DNA of 64,000 nucleotides, taken from Xiphophorus maculatus (Eukaryota; Chordata; Actinopteri; Cyprinodontiformes; Poeciliidae). A program made the translations under genes and the position numbers. Below the pieces are notes generated by a model. That model had not been told where the DNA came from. It made no database searches and saw only the letters and a program-made list of their open reading frames with translations. The stretch lies in assembly GCF_002775205.1 (NCBI RefSeq), contig NC_036443.1:10035698-10099697 (forward strand). The letters run 5' to 3'. Below, one piece after another: positions 1 through 13,728 of the stretch; position 1 is the first letter of the stretch, and the number at the start of each line of letters is the position of its first letter.

Positions 1-50
1 AAGACGCCGTTCAGATGGTTGATGTCTCTGCTTATCTCTGTCTGCTCCAG

Positions 51-3000
51 GAGGTTCAACAGCAACCCGATTGCTCAGCTTTGGTATTTTGTGAAGTGCA
101 TCTACTTTGGACTGTCTGCCTATCAGATCAAATGCGGCTACCCAAACCGCATCCTGGGCAACTTCCTCACCAAGAACTACAACTACCTCAACCTCTTTCT
201 CTTTCAGGGGTACGATTTCCTTCAGCAGTTACCTCAAGCATAAGTAGAAACATGGTAGCTTTTAAAATATATCTGCTTTTTTGTTTGTCTGTTTGTTTTT
301 TTAAATGGCTGCCTGACCCTCTCCTTTCAGCTTTCGGATGGTCCCTTTCCTTACTGAGCTGAGGGCCGTGATGGACTGGGTTTGGACCGACACCACTCTG
401 TCTCTCTCCAGCTGGATTTGTGTTGAAGATATCTATGCTAACATATTCATCCTCAAATGCTGGAGAGAGTCTGAAAAAGTAAGAGAGTGTGCCTTGCAAC
501 AGCATCCATAAGCATCCCCAAATTTACATGAAATTTATTTGGATTTTGTGTGACAGAACAACAGGAAGTAGTGCATTGCTGTACTAATTTTGCAAAGAAT
601 GATGGATAAAACTTTCAGCCTCTAAATGTCCAAACCTGATCGACACACATTAAAAGATTTGCAGTTGTAGTGAATGCATGCAACTGCATTCACTGCAATA
701 CATTTACTTACAGGATATACAGTATGTACACCGTGTTCCAGATTATTATGCAAATTGGATTTAAGTGTCATAAACATAATTTTTATTGTTGTGCTATTAA
801 ATTTATAGATGGTATTGTGCGTCATGGCTCTTTGAATCACTATAATTAATTTCAGAGAGCTGGTTGATTAGTTTGTCTGGTGAGCTCAATTAAAGGAAAT
901 CTACTTAAGAAGGATGTTCCACATTACTAAGCAGGCCACAGGTTTCAAGCAGTATGGGAAAGAGAAAGGATCTCTGCTGACGAAAATCATCAGATAGTGT
1001 AGTGCCGTATGACAAGGTATGAAAACATTAGATATTTAACAAAAACTGAAGCGCCATCATTGTACTGTGAAGAGATTTGTGGCTGATTCAGAACAAAGAT
1101 GGGTTTGTACAGATAAAGGCAGAATGAGAAAGGTTTCTGTTAGACAAATTCATCAGATTAAGAGAGCAGCTGTTAAAATGCCCTTACAAAGCAGCAAACA
1201 GTTATTTGAAGCTGCTGGTTCCTCTGGAACCTCAAGGTGGAGGATCCTCCAGAGGCTTGTGGTGCATGAACCTACTATTGGGCCCCTAACCAGAGATCAC
1301 AAGCAGAAACAATGTGCATAATAATTTGGAACAGTGCATTTTGAGTTTTTTATTTTTGAAAAAAATACTGTTCTCATGAGGAGCTTTGTTCAGTAAAATT
1401 TGATCTATACTGTAATAGTTCATGACTTGAAAATCATCATTTGCATTGACCATTTAAGAAAATCTGAGAAAATATCCCTTGCATAATAATTTGGAACACG
1501 GTGTAAAGGGACTTCATATGTATCAGGTTTTTATTGTTAAAAATGAAAAATAACTTTCTATTCACAATCACACTCTGCTTTTCGTTGCTCTATCAGACGA
1601 ATCCTAACAAAATTCATTGAAATTTGCCATTAAAATGCCAGAAAATGAAAAAGTTCCTGTGGTATGAATACTTTTTCAGGCACTGTAGGTCACAGTTGCT
1701 ATGGTAGCACTAATTTAAACTTATATGAAGTTATGAGTAAAAGTGCATAAAGCAATTAATTGGAGTGAATAGACATTGTTTGTCTCTTTAAAGAAACATC
1801 AAATACATTCTAGTAGATTCATATAATGTGATGAATTTTTAAATGTATTAGTCTGTAGGAGTTTTAATCTACATAAGGAGAAGCTAAACAGCTGCACAAT
1901 TTTCCAGAAATTTCCACACCCTCCAGGACAGAAGAAGAAGAAAGTTGTCAAATATGGGATGGGTGGCTTCATAATCTTTGCCCTGATCAGCATCATCTGG
2001 TTCCCACTCCTCTTCATGTCTCTGGTCCAGTCAGCGGTCGGAGTGACCAATCAGCCGGTAGATGTCTCCATCCAGCTCAGCATCGCAGGATATGAGGTCA
2101 GCACCAGCTGCGTCTGCTAAGACTCTTCCTGCGACACAGAAAAACTTAGAAGCTGTTGTTTTACTGCCTCATTTGAAGCGTGACTCGGCTTTCACGCACT
2201 GCGCACGTTCGTATGTTGGTAGATAAACGTCTTTCTCTGTCTGGTGTGTCTTTTTGCAGCCTCTGTTCTCCATGACCGCTCAGGAGCAGAACCTGGTCGC
2301 CTACACTGAAGCCAGATTCAACCGACTCACAAAAGTTTATGCTACTCATCCAGTGAGACATGTTCACTTCACTGCAAAATCAAACAAATCCCCTGCATGG
2401 GATGACGAGCAGAGGAAAATTCCACAAACCAGTAGAAAACTGACTATACCAACTAGGAAGTACCATACGTTTTTACTTTTTTGTGATCAACATTGAAAAA
2501 AAATTTATTTTAAACAATAAAAAAGCAGATCTAATATTTATTTAAATATTCAGCACATCTGTCCAAACAATATTAATCCTGTTTGAGAAAAGATGCACAA
2601 ATCACACCATAAATGCATTTGAAGGATGTAGATGAGGATTTGATTGTCTACGTTGAAAATTAACAGTGGCTGATTTATTTTTTGAAATAAAATTTGACAT
2701 TTCGCATCTGACATTTATTGAGACAATTTAGAAGGTGTAAGTCTGTTCTCTCTCACTATGCGTTCCAGGGTGCCATGCAGTTCCTGATGAACTATGAAGC
2801 CAAGGACATTGTTGCCGCTAAAATCAAGAGCGATGCCAGTCTGCTTTGGACCATCAGCCCAGCCAGTCGAGCAGCAATGATCGAGGAACTGAGCAACTCT
2901 TCTCACATATACATGAGCTTACGCTGGACACTGCTCAGGTTCGACTGCGCAAATACACACAGTTGCTTTTCCCACTGTGCGTACTTGTATTTCATTTGCA

Positions 3001-5789
3001 AACGCCTGGATTTACCAAAGGAGAGCTTACGGTGGCAATACACCTCAGAGATGACCTTCTATATTAAACACATAGCATAGTTTTGCATCAGTTCTGTTTT
3101 GATCAGTGTTGTAGTTTGACTCAAATTTCTCATTTTGTAGCATCACCTTTCTATTCCAGTCTTTCTACAAAAAATTAAACCAGTTTAAAATTGGTATTGC
3201 CAGCAATGGTGTACAGCAACTCTCTCTTACACAAATACTTTTCAGTCCAGATCAAACTACTTTTAACCCTTTAATGTCAATACAACAACAAATGTCATAT
3301 CACACTGTAAAAATGAAATTGTTTAGTGGATGCATTTAACTCCCCATCATCATATCCCCCAAAAATTTTTTTTGCATAGATTTGACATTTTTATACAGAA
3401 CTTTGTTAAAGAACATGCATAATATTCAAGTAAACTTAACTACATGCAAAACTCATAATTTGCACTTAAACATCATGATTAATGTTTGATTGTCTAGAAG
3501 AAGAAGAATTACTTTATTCATCCCAGCAGGGAAATTATTTCGCAGTTACAGCAAGAATTTTTTATACACAGATTAACACACACGACAGGAGCTGTGTCTG
3601 CAGGCCGCCAGCTGAGCCGGCGCCATATTTGAAGGAGGACATGTGGCAAAGGTCGTCGGGACCGGGAGTCGAACCCGCGACTCTATGGCCTCCAAATGTG
3701 GGGCGTGCTAACCCCCTGCGCCACCACAGCACGCCCCATGTCTATATTTTTGTTTTGTTGCTGTTTCTGTGCCTTTAATTACCACTGCAAAGCAAATTTT
3801 CCCTCTGAGTGTACTATTAGTTTTACAGTAAAATCAAAATAAACTAATTAATGTTGTTTGTTCACGTCTTCTATAGGCTCAGTCTGAGTAGACACTGGTG
3901 TGATTTAAAGGAGACAAGTGGGGCTGTGTGAATTAAAATCAACATCAATTGGTATTAAAGGTGTTCAGAAAAGTGACATCTTATGTTACCAAACTGCATA
4001 CCTTACAGATAATTGTTGTTTGTTGCTTGTGTTGCTCTCCTCCTCAGGAATGCGTCCATATCAATGAATGTCGAGGCGGTGGGAGAACACACGGTGAAGT
4101 TTGACGATGTGGCGTTGAGGGACGGGATTGTCCAAATGCTCAAAGGCAACAGCAACAAACCTGTGTGAGTCCCTCTGTCTGCACAACCGGCTGGACTTCA
4201 CTTGCTTTTTACCCTCTTCACTGCTGTTCTGAAGTGAAACTTTACAAGCTGAGGTGCTTTTATATTATCCCGACACTCCAGCATTACCGTTTCTTCAATA
4301 ACCACCAAAACTCCCTTTCATTTCACTACTTTGGATGTTTTTCTCACTGTAGTTAGATGGCAAAAAAAATGGTCACAACCAGATTGGATTGGTTATGTAC
4401 AGCCCTAAACTTCTTTACATCATGATAATTTATTATACCGACTTATCTGCAAAAAGCCAAATTCCATACATCATAATATAATATCTATAAGTACAGGCAT
4501 ACAAAGACAGTTCATGTGAGTAAAACAGTCTTTTTTTTTTGTGGCAAGAAAAAGGTAAAGGTAATTTTATTTATATAGCACATTTTCAGCAACAAGGCAA
4601 CACAAAGTGCTTTACAGGAATTAAAAGAAAATACAAACAAAATAACAAACCAAAGGAAGGTGTTGATCCAAAGTAAATAAGCTCGATGCTTATTAATAAA
4701 GGTGTTTATTTGTGTCTTCTTTCCTGAAGGATGATTCATTCTCTTCTGCCAAAATACATACGAGGTCCCAAAGGACAAGAATCTAAAATGGCAACCAGGA
4801 TGTCAGTAGGTAAGCAACTGTGCACTGAGAGGGGTAGTGGTCATTTTGGAATGATACCTCGCCCCGGAGAATGTTGCTTAAGTTTACGATTTAGGCCAAC
4901 ACATGGTGCAATACTTTATTTGATAGTTATCTGGTATGGATCTAGAACCTCACTTTCTCCTCGGCACGTCTCCCTCAGACTCATCCGAGCGCTCGGACCT
5001 CCGTGGACTCGCCTTCTTCCGGCCCATGTCCATCAAGCTCCAGCAGGTCAACGGCACGTCAGACAAAGAGGCGGGCCAGTGGTGGGTGGTGGAGGAGTGC
5101 TCCTCGGTTCTCACCTCCAGCGAACAGAAATGCCACAACATAGAGATTGTGGTGTTCAATGATAAGGTCAGCCCTTCAAGTCTGGGCTTTCTGGCCGGAC
5201 ATGGGTAGGTAGCAAAAAAAAAAAAAGATGTGGGACTTGCTGAAAAATACACTGACACTTTTGCTCCCATTTGCTGAGAAATAATGATCTGTTGAATCAG
5301 ACTTCACACATTCAATAGTATAATCTGGTCAATGTTTATTTGTATTATTAATCAGGTAGCACATTAACAACTAATCAAATTCCTTGGTTTGGCTGTGTTT
5401 ATTAGATTGGATGATTGAATAATTCAAACTATTTTTGATAAATAATATTGCAGTTATTTTGATTTAGAACAAACACAATGACATATGATTCTTAATTTGA
5501 AGCTGTTTTTTTGCCTTTCTTTGTTGGCTGCAGAATTGTCGGCCTGTACATGTCGGTGGTTCTCGTCATCGGTAAGTTCGTCCGGGAGTTCTTCAACGGG
5601 ATCTCTCGCTCCATCATGTTTGAGGAGCTGCCCTGCGTGGACAGAGTCCTGAAACTGTGCACGGACATCTTCGTGGTGCGGGAGACCGGAGAGATGGAGC
5701 TGGAGGAGACGCTGTTCGAGAAACTCATCTTCCTCTACCGATCGCCAGAGACCATGATCAAGATGACCAGAGAGAAGAAAGACAGCTAG
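51..5789 (+). CDS. Piezo mechanosensitive cation channel, 3' part (last nine coding exons)
   Basis: C-terminal 478 residues of a Piezo channel, the trimeric plasma-membrane pore that converts membrane tension into cation influx. Exons: 51-209, 331-478, 1908-2096, 2260-2352, 2769-2938, 4048-4164, 4730-4809, 4979-5204, 5534-5789 (stop TAG). All have AG/GT borders and the frame is continuous; the first visible exon opens with one base finishing a split codon. Seen: the anchor/outer-helix block with [20 protein letters not shown] and [17 protein letters not shown], the lysine run [14 protein letters not shown], the extracellular cap, then the inner pore helix ([18 protein letters not shown]) and C-terminal domain ([29 protein letters not shown]). 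Family proteins are about 2,500-2,800 residues, so more than 80% lies upstream of the window. Features typical of Piezo1 and of Piezo2 are mixed, so no symbol is given. The conserved IKWTRE tail reads IKMTRE. No disabling change seen. Confidence 0.95.
487..1687. mobile_element. Tc1-like transposon relic just inside a Piezo splice donor
   Basis: The left end, from about 487 (GTGCCTTGCAACAGCATCCA), and the right end, 1660-1687 (GGTATGAATACTTTTTCAGG then CACTGTA), are degenerate inverted copies of the terminal repeat of a common teleost Tc1 family. Inner repeat sequence of the same family is seen at about 515-590. The transposase core is not recognisable. The left end begins eight bases after the last base of the exon ending at 478, so the element occupies almost the start of the intron. 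A second element at 729-1503 is nested in it. Confidence 0.6.
729..1503 (+). mobile_element. Internally deleted Tc1/mariner element, nested, with TA target duplication
   Basis: Terminal inverted repeats of about 27 bp with one mismatch (left CACCGTGTTCCAGATTATTA; right ends in GGAACACGGTG) are flanked by TA at 727-728 and 1504-1505. An internal copy of the repeat at about 1314-1336 gives the IR/DR layout of Tc1 elements. Between them is only the N-terminal, helix-turn-helix part of a transposase (about 1067-1318, with [20 protein letters not shown]). The DDE catalytic domain is absent, so the copy is non-autonomous. It lies inside the older relic at 487-1687. Confidence 0.88.
3497..3738 (-). 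mobile_element. tRNA-derived SINE (percomorph type) with target-site duplication
   Basis: On the minus strand the element starts near 3738 with a tRNA-like head: A-box-like TGGCGCAGGGGGTTAGC at 3707-3723 and B-box GGGTTCGACTC at 3666-3676. The 3' tail contains AATTTCCCTGCTGGGATGAA and ends in TTC repeats near 3497. TGTCTA at 3491-3496 and 3739-3744 is a short target-site duplication. It lies in the Piezo intron between the exons ending at 2938 and starting at 4048. Confidence 0.85.
4551..4640. repeat. Common teleost interspersed repeat fragment
   Basis: Contains ATTTATATAGCACATTTTCA followed by GCAACAAGGCAACACAAAGT and GCTTTACA, a string I recognise as dispersed in many teleost genomes, often at retroposon 3' ends. 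It lies in a Piezo intron. Family name and ends are not determined. Confidence 0.55.
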
Positions 5790-7110
5790 GACTCAGGACG
5801 CCCACCCTCTGTTACTAGGGTTGAAAGTGCTCACTTTTTAGTGTCTTAGGGTAAAGCAAAGACATTAGTTGTAGTAGTTAGTAAGAACCGCCAAGCGCAC
5901 TATGCAGCAAGACTATCTTTTCTTCAGATTTTCCAACTTGTACATGTCAAAAGCAAAAATAGCACTTAATACAGAAAAGATTGATCTCAAAGTTCTGAAT
6001 ATTTTTTTATAAGGACTTCAATCCTTTCCCAACAAAAAGACTAACAATCCAAAATATTGTAGTCTTGTATTGTGGGATACTCTTTGCTCTAATATTTAGG
6101 TCTTTGTTAAATTTCAGCTGAACTGGTGTAGAAGTTTTTGAAGTAGGCTAAAGCAAAAAAAAAAAAACAAAAAACGTTTTGTGTTTCAATCTATTATCAG
6201 TGTAATAGACACAAGCATGGATGAATGTAGGCCATGATTGCTGCACTTATCCTCCTGATTCACACAAAATTAAATTTACATTTGTTTTATTTTAGTAAGA
6301 TTAAAAATACCCCTTCTATATGAAAGTGGTATATGGAGTAAATTATAGAATTTTAGATACATGAACCATACCAGGTAAGGGCAGATGTTTTAATCTTATG
6401 TCCGGTTAACCCGAGTTGTAATGGTGCATCTACACCAATACAACTTCCATGGAATAAAATTATCTAGTTTGAATGTTAAGATTCAACTGACTTTACTGGC
6501 AAAACTCTAACAAACTGATGCAAAGTGTGAACAAAGATTTCAAATTTTGACTTGAAACCTCCAATAGCTGGATTTTCCAACTTCTTAATTTTCTTCTCGT
6601 CCATGCTTAATAAAACTCTGGAGAAAGTTAGACCTACTGGAAGAGAAGGGAAAAATGGTCACTGATGTTACAGAACAAATCAGACTTTAACCATGCAGGA
6701 GGCATTCACAACAGAACCAAATGTCTAAGGTAGCCACTTAGAAATTATGTATTTAACAATTGTCTGTGCAACTTAATAATTGGTCAAGAGTCCCTGTCTA
6801 CTGACAGTTTACTTTGCAGTGCATGTGTGTCTGATGGTTTTGGGTTCAGGACTTGATGGTATTTATTACAGGATATTACAGATCCTTAAACTCCAAACTT
6901 GGACAAGTGAATGGATTAGAGCACTCATGCCTCTGTAAATACCACATTTCTGTACATGTCCATATACACTCATTAAATATTAAATACCAAAACTTGTTAC
7001 ACAAAAATCTCTCAGCATCTTATTCTGCACCTCTTGACTACATGCACCAACTGAAAATCAAAGAGGCAAACAGGATTCAAGGTACTCATTTTTAATTACA
7101 AATGAAAACG
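5790..7110. other. Piezo 3' UTR and convergent spacer to atp5f1e
   Basis: AT-rich and without a recognisable coding exon. An AATAAA at 6609-6614 on the plus strand is the best Piezo polyadenylation signal (a weaker choice is at 6453). On the minus strand ATTAAA at 7135-7140 could serve atp5f1e. The two genes therefore end tail-to-tail about 0.5 kb apart. Short ORFs here look like chance. Confidence 0.5.
6609..6614 (+). promoter_or_regulatory. Polyadenylation signal AATAAA, Piezo gene
   Basis: Canonical hexamer 820 bases after the Piezo stop codon and upstream of the convergent atp5f1e 3' end. Confidence 0.5.
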
Positions 7111-7263
7111 AACAATTTCATTCAGGTCCCAGTCTTTAATGTGACATCTAGATGTTTTCGTACTCTTCTTCTCCCTTTCTTCTCCGTGTTTTGAAGGACA
7201 GGAGGGCAGCAGGGCCTCGCAACCCAGGAAAAAAAACAAAACTATTTACACCACAGTTTCACA

Positions 7264-8652
7264 TCCTGGGAGGAAACAAAGGAGAAAGAAACATTAATAC
7301 GTATCCCCTTGAAAATCTACTTGACAGACGAGCCTTTATTTCAAAGATGAGCAATGTATTAGTTGTGCACCTTCAATCAATAAAAAGGGCTAGATATTGC
7401 TTTTGAACATCCACTCAAGTATAATAAGTTTCCAATAATAACCTTTTTCACAGAATTCAAGTTTTCTGAGACACTAAACTTGGGAATTTTCTTTACTTGT
7501 AAGCCACAATAATTAAATGTGCAAAAAATTGAAAGCTTAAAATATATTACTATGTGTGATTAATCTATCAAACCACCGTTCTGAGAGACTACTGGAATCA
7601 AATACTGCCCTTTTACACAATAATTTTTTAAAATATGTACTAGTAAGTATTTCACCCTGTCGGTATAATGAGAAAAGATCCTATTTTTTGCTTTATTTAT
7701 AATTGCAGGTCAATTAACTGACTAAAATATTTCTAAAAATTTAGTTTCCTTGACATTTTGTAGCACAAATATATTTTAAAAAATCTATTGAAGGACTTTT
7801 TAGCAATTATGGGTCAAGTTTTCAGATTAAATTTAAAGAGAAATTACAAGACAATTTCAGATCTTAAAACATACTTTTAGCCTACACACAGGAATTTGGC
7901 ATCATTTTAATGTTATATTTGTCAAGCAAATCTGAAAGTTTTGCTCACTACCAACAGACAGCCCATGAATAATACTAATAATTGCAATTAAAAGACTTGG
8001 GTGGGTAGAATGCATCGTTGAATGATGTGGATTTCACGATGACTTCAAATTCTGCTGTTAGAACCTGAATAAAAGCTGCTCGTTGTTACCCTGCTGGACC
8101 TAAACCTAACATAAGGATGAAAAGAACTACTCTCCAGCAGGTCGTTTTTTATGAACTTACATGCTGTTTTTGGCTTGATGACTTTGACGTTGGCTTCTGC
8201 GGCCTTCAGTGCCTCGACTTTGAACTGCGGCTTCAGCGCAGCCCGCACAGCGTTGGCGCAGATAGCGGAGAAGCGGATGTAGCTGCATGAAGGACACACC
8301 GGTTAGCTTAATGCTAAACAACATATGCTAGGTCTAATTATGACCGGAAAAGTAGTTCCATCTGATTCAAGTCACAAATGCACCTAAAAGAGCCAGTCAA
8401 CATTTTCGTTGACAGTCTAACTCTAATTAGAACCCGTGCAAATCGGAAGGTTAAGCATCAAAGCTAACTGAGGCTAATAGCATGGAGCTGAACTACAGAA
8501 AAAAATTAAAGGCGAAACAACAACTCTTAAAAATACTCTTACTTGTACGAACAAGTTTATGGTACATATCACGGTTTCTAAAGAAGCATCCACTAGATAA
8601 ATTTAACATAGTCTTATTACCTCAGGCCTGCCTGTCTCCAGTATGCAACCAT
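7264..8652 (-). CDS. atp5f1e: ATP synthase F1 subunit epsilon, mitochondrial
   Basis: Small subunit of the central stalk of mitochondrial F1Fo-ATP synthase. Coding exons on the minus strand: 8652-8621 (MVAYWRQAGL plus two bases), 8282-8161, and 7265-7264, which supplies only the last two bases of the stop. The product is 51 residues, the usual length, with a conserved N-terminus that is not cleaved in this family, then SYIRFSAICANAVRAALKPQ and a lysine-rich end (NVKVIKPKTA). The stop TGA is split: T at 8161 and GA after a good acceptor (polypyrimidine tract then CAG) at 7266-7267. The start is fixed by identity to the family N-terminus. It is head-to-head with prelid3b, as these genes are neighbours in human 20q13.32. 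The exact 3' exon is inferred; the two main exons are certain. Confidence 0.93.
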
Positions 8653-8697
8653 TTTGACTGCTCCGTAACTTCAAGGACAGGTCGGGAAGGTGCGTGA

Positions 8698-8705
8698 TGA
8701 CGTCA
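8698..8705. promoter_or_regulatory. CRE palindrome TGACGTCA upstream of atp5f1e
   Basis: A perfect CREB/ATF octamer lies 46 bases upstream of the atp5f1e start codon, in its presumed promoter, with a CCAAT box (plus strand) at about 8732. Both are common in promoters of nuclear genes for mitochondrial proteins. Function is inferred from position. Confidence 0.5.
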
Positions 8706-8983
8706 TATTATATACGTCAGGACTTCTTTGTCCAATCGGGAGCGATTCGGGAAGGGATTGACAGAGATGGCAGCCACACGTCCCTAAACAGAAGCTCTCT
8801 CAAACGCAGACAAGACAAAGATCTCTTACAGAACTAATGCCGCTTCATGCAGTCCACTGACTGACTGTAAAATATTACCTTAACACATTTATTAATGTGC
8901 AGTGTTACGGGCCGCCCCATACAGTCATACTACTGTTTTTTTCTGCTATGATGTGAACCAACAGTTTGTAATTTAAATCGCAT

Positions 8984-9038
8984 ATTCTATTCTATTCTAT
9001 TCTATTCTATTCTATTCTATTCTATTCTATTCTATTCT
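8984..9038 (+). repeat. (ATTCT)n pentanucleotide microsatellite
   Basis: About eleven uninterrupted ATTCT units in the atp5f1e-prelid3b spacer. This is the motif class expanded in human SCA10; here it is short and intergenic. Confidence 0.95.
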
Positions 9039-9644
9039 CATAGTATTTCATTTTATTTTTCAATGCTTAATTTTATTTTTAGTATTATTGATTAATATTA
9101 TTTTAAAAATGCATAATTTGATTATGTATTCATTTTTTTTTTTAAAATATGGCTTGTGTACATTCGTGCTTGTGTATATCACTGCTAGATGTAAAAAAAA
9201 AAAAAAAAGTTTACTTCATTTTTAACTTGAACCCATTCTTTTTTATTTACAAACCCTTTGCACTGTTGTATATATAAATGAGGTTAATTTTGTTTTGACT
9301 GATTGAGATTGTAAATACATTTAAAAAAAAATCCAGACTTAATTTTATTTTAGAATGTCGCTACATAAAGAGTGTTTATAAACGCCCAGTTTTCATTTGA
9401 GAGATATTGAGATTTCTTTTTCATAATTTAGAGCAAAACTACTTAGCTATGCTATGACCCTTATATTGAAGACACATAGAATTTATTTTTGGCAGAAATC
9501 TTGAATTTAGACTGGATTTGTATAAAACCACATAGTGAATAACTATAGCCTAATTATTTTTAATCCGTTAGAGGAAAAAAAATGGGAAATTTATTAAATA
9601 AATTGTAGATTGTTCTAGATAACGCTGTGAAGTATGCAGTTCTA

Positions 9645-9660
9645 CCACCAGGGGGCAGTA
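9645..9660 (+). promoter_or_regulatory. CTCF-like motif near the prelid3b promoter
   Basis: CCACCAGGGGGCAGTA matches the vertebrate CTCF core consensus CCASYAGRKGGCRS. It lies 120-135 bases upstream of the prelid3b start codon. Binding is inferred only. Confidence 0.5.
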
Positions 9661-9778
9661 TCGCTGTTCAGCTAAAATCACCCAAAGCAGCGCTTTAGTC
9701 GCCTGTCGTCCTTCCTCCTCTCGGTCACGCTGTCACTAGTCACCGGCTCCTGAGCTTCTGACGGAAAAGCCTGTAAAA

Positions 9779-12992
<3,214 letters not shown>

Positions 12993-13688
12993 CCTCTGGA
13001 TTTCTTTTTAGTTTATTTTCTGCTTACTTCAGCACCATTAACTGACAGACTGAAACATGTCCTCTTACCCCCTCTAATCTGCCAAAACAGCCTAAAACCG
13101 ACCGTCCAGTCCTCTGGTCCCACACACGCTTGTCTGGATTTTCCACTAGAACTTGGTCTGTTTTTCCTCAGCAAGTCTGCCCCGACCGTCTCCACTCGTT
13201 TCTGAGGAGAATACCAGGGAACCCTGAGATGGTTTAGAAAAACAGGGTTGATTCAGACTGAACTTGAAGCTCACAGGACTGTTGTTTTGTAGACGTGGAA
13301 GTGTTTTTAAAAATGATTCACACTGTGCCTACACATCCACCCAGCAACGCCAACTTTACCGTCCCCCTCGTTTTTCTTCGGCTGCAACATTTTATTGTTA
13401 TTTCAAGGCATTTTTAGACCTGACCACTTCATCCAGTTCTAAAAGCAGACAGGTTGAAGGAGTAACTGGAAGTTAAAAGTCTCAACAGCTGTTCATATTT
13501 TGAGGTTACATTTCTCTGTTTCCTGTGTTTTGTAACAGTGTGTTTAAATTGCATCTGGTCTTGTTGTGGTACTTAAGAGGTGGAGTTGGTGATAGAAAAG
13601 GCAGGTTCTCTATGTACTTGTAGAAATCTGACACTGCAGATGTGCTCTGATCCAAAGCCAACCATGAGCAGAATGTGGCACTGAAACT

Positions 13689-13728
13689 TTGTTTCTTAGG
13701 AACAAAGCTGCTTGTTCCTAAGAAACAA
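13689..13728. repeat. Perfect 17-bp inverted repeat (hairpin) in the prelid3b 3' UTR
   Basis: Arms TTGTTTCTTAGGAACAA (13689-13705) and TTGTTCCTAAGAAACAA (13712-13728) with six-base loop AGCTGC. In RNA it would form a long perfect stem. Confidence 0.9.

Larger units (their letters stand above)
8653..9778. other. Head-to-head spacer between atp5f1e and prelid3b
   Basis: About 1.1 kb separates the two divergent start codons. It holds a CRE near atp5f1e, an (ATTCT) array, AT-rich sequence with A/T runs, a CTCF-like motif at 9645 and the GC-richer prelid3b promoter from about 9640. No further exon was recognised. Confidence 0.6.

Noticed and set aside
1067-1318. 84-codon ORF in a Piezo intron as a possible small host gene
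   Set aside because: It is the N-terminal part of a Tc1-type transposase inside an internally deleted element with terminal inverted repeats.
3600-3738. Possible functional tRNA gene (A and B boxes)
   Set aside because: The boxes belong to a SINE head; no cloverleaf with proper acceptor and anticodon stems could be formed by eye, and a retroposon tail and target duplication are present.
3482-3778. 98-codon ORF
   Set aside because: It runs through the antisense of a tRNA-derived SINE; no independent gene evidence.
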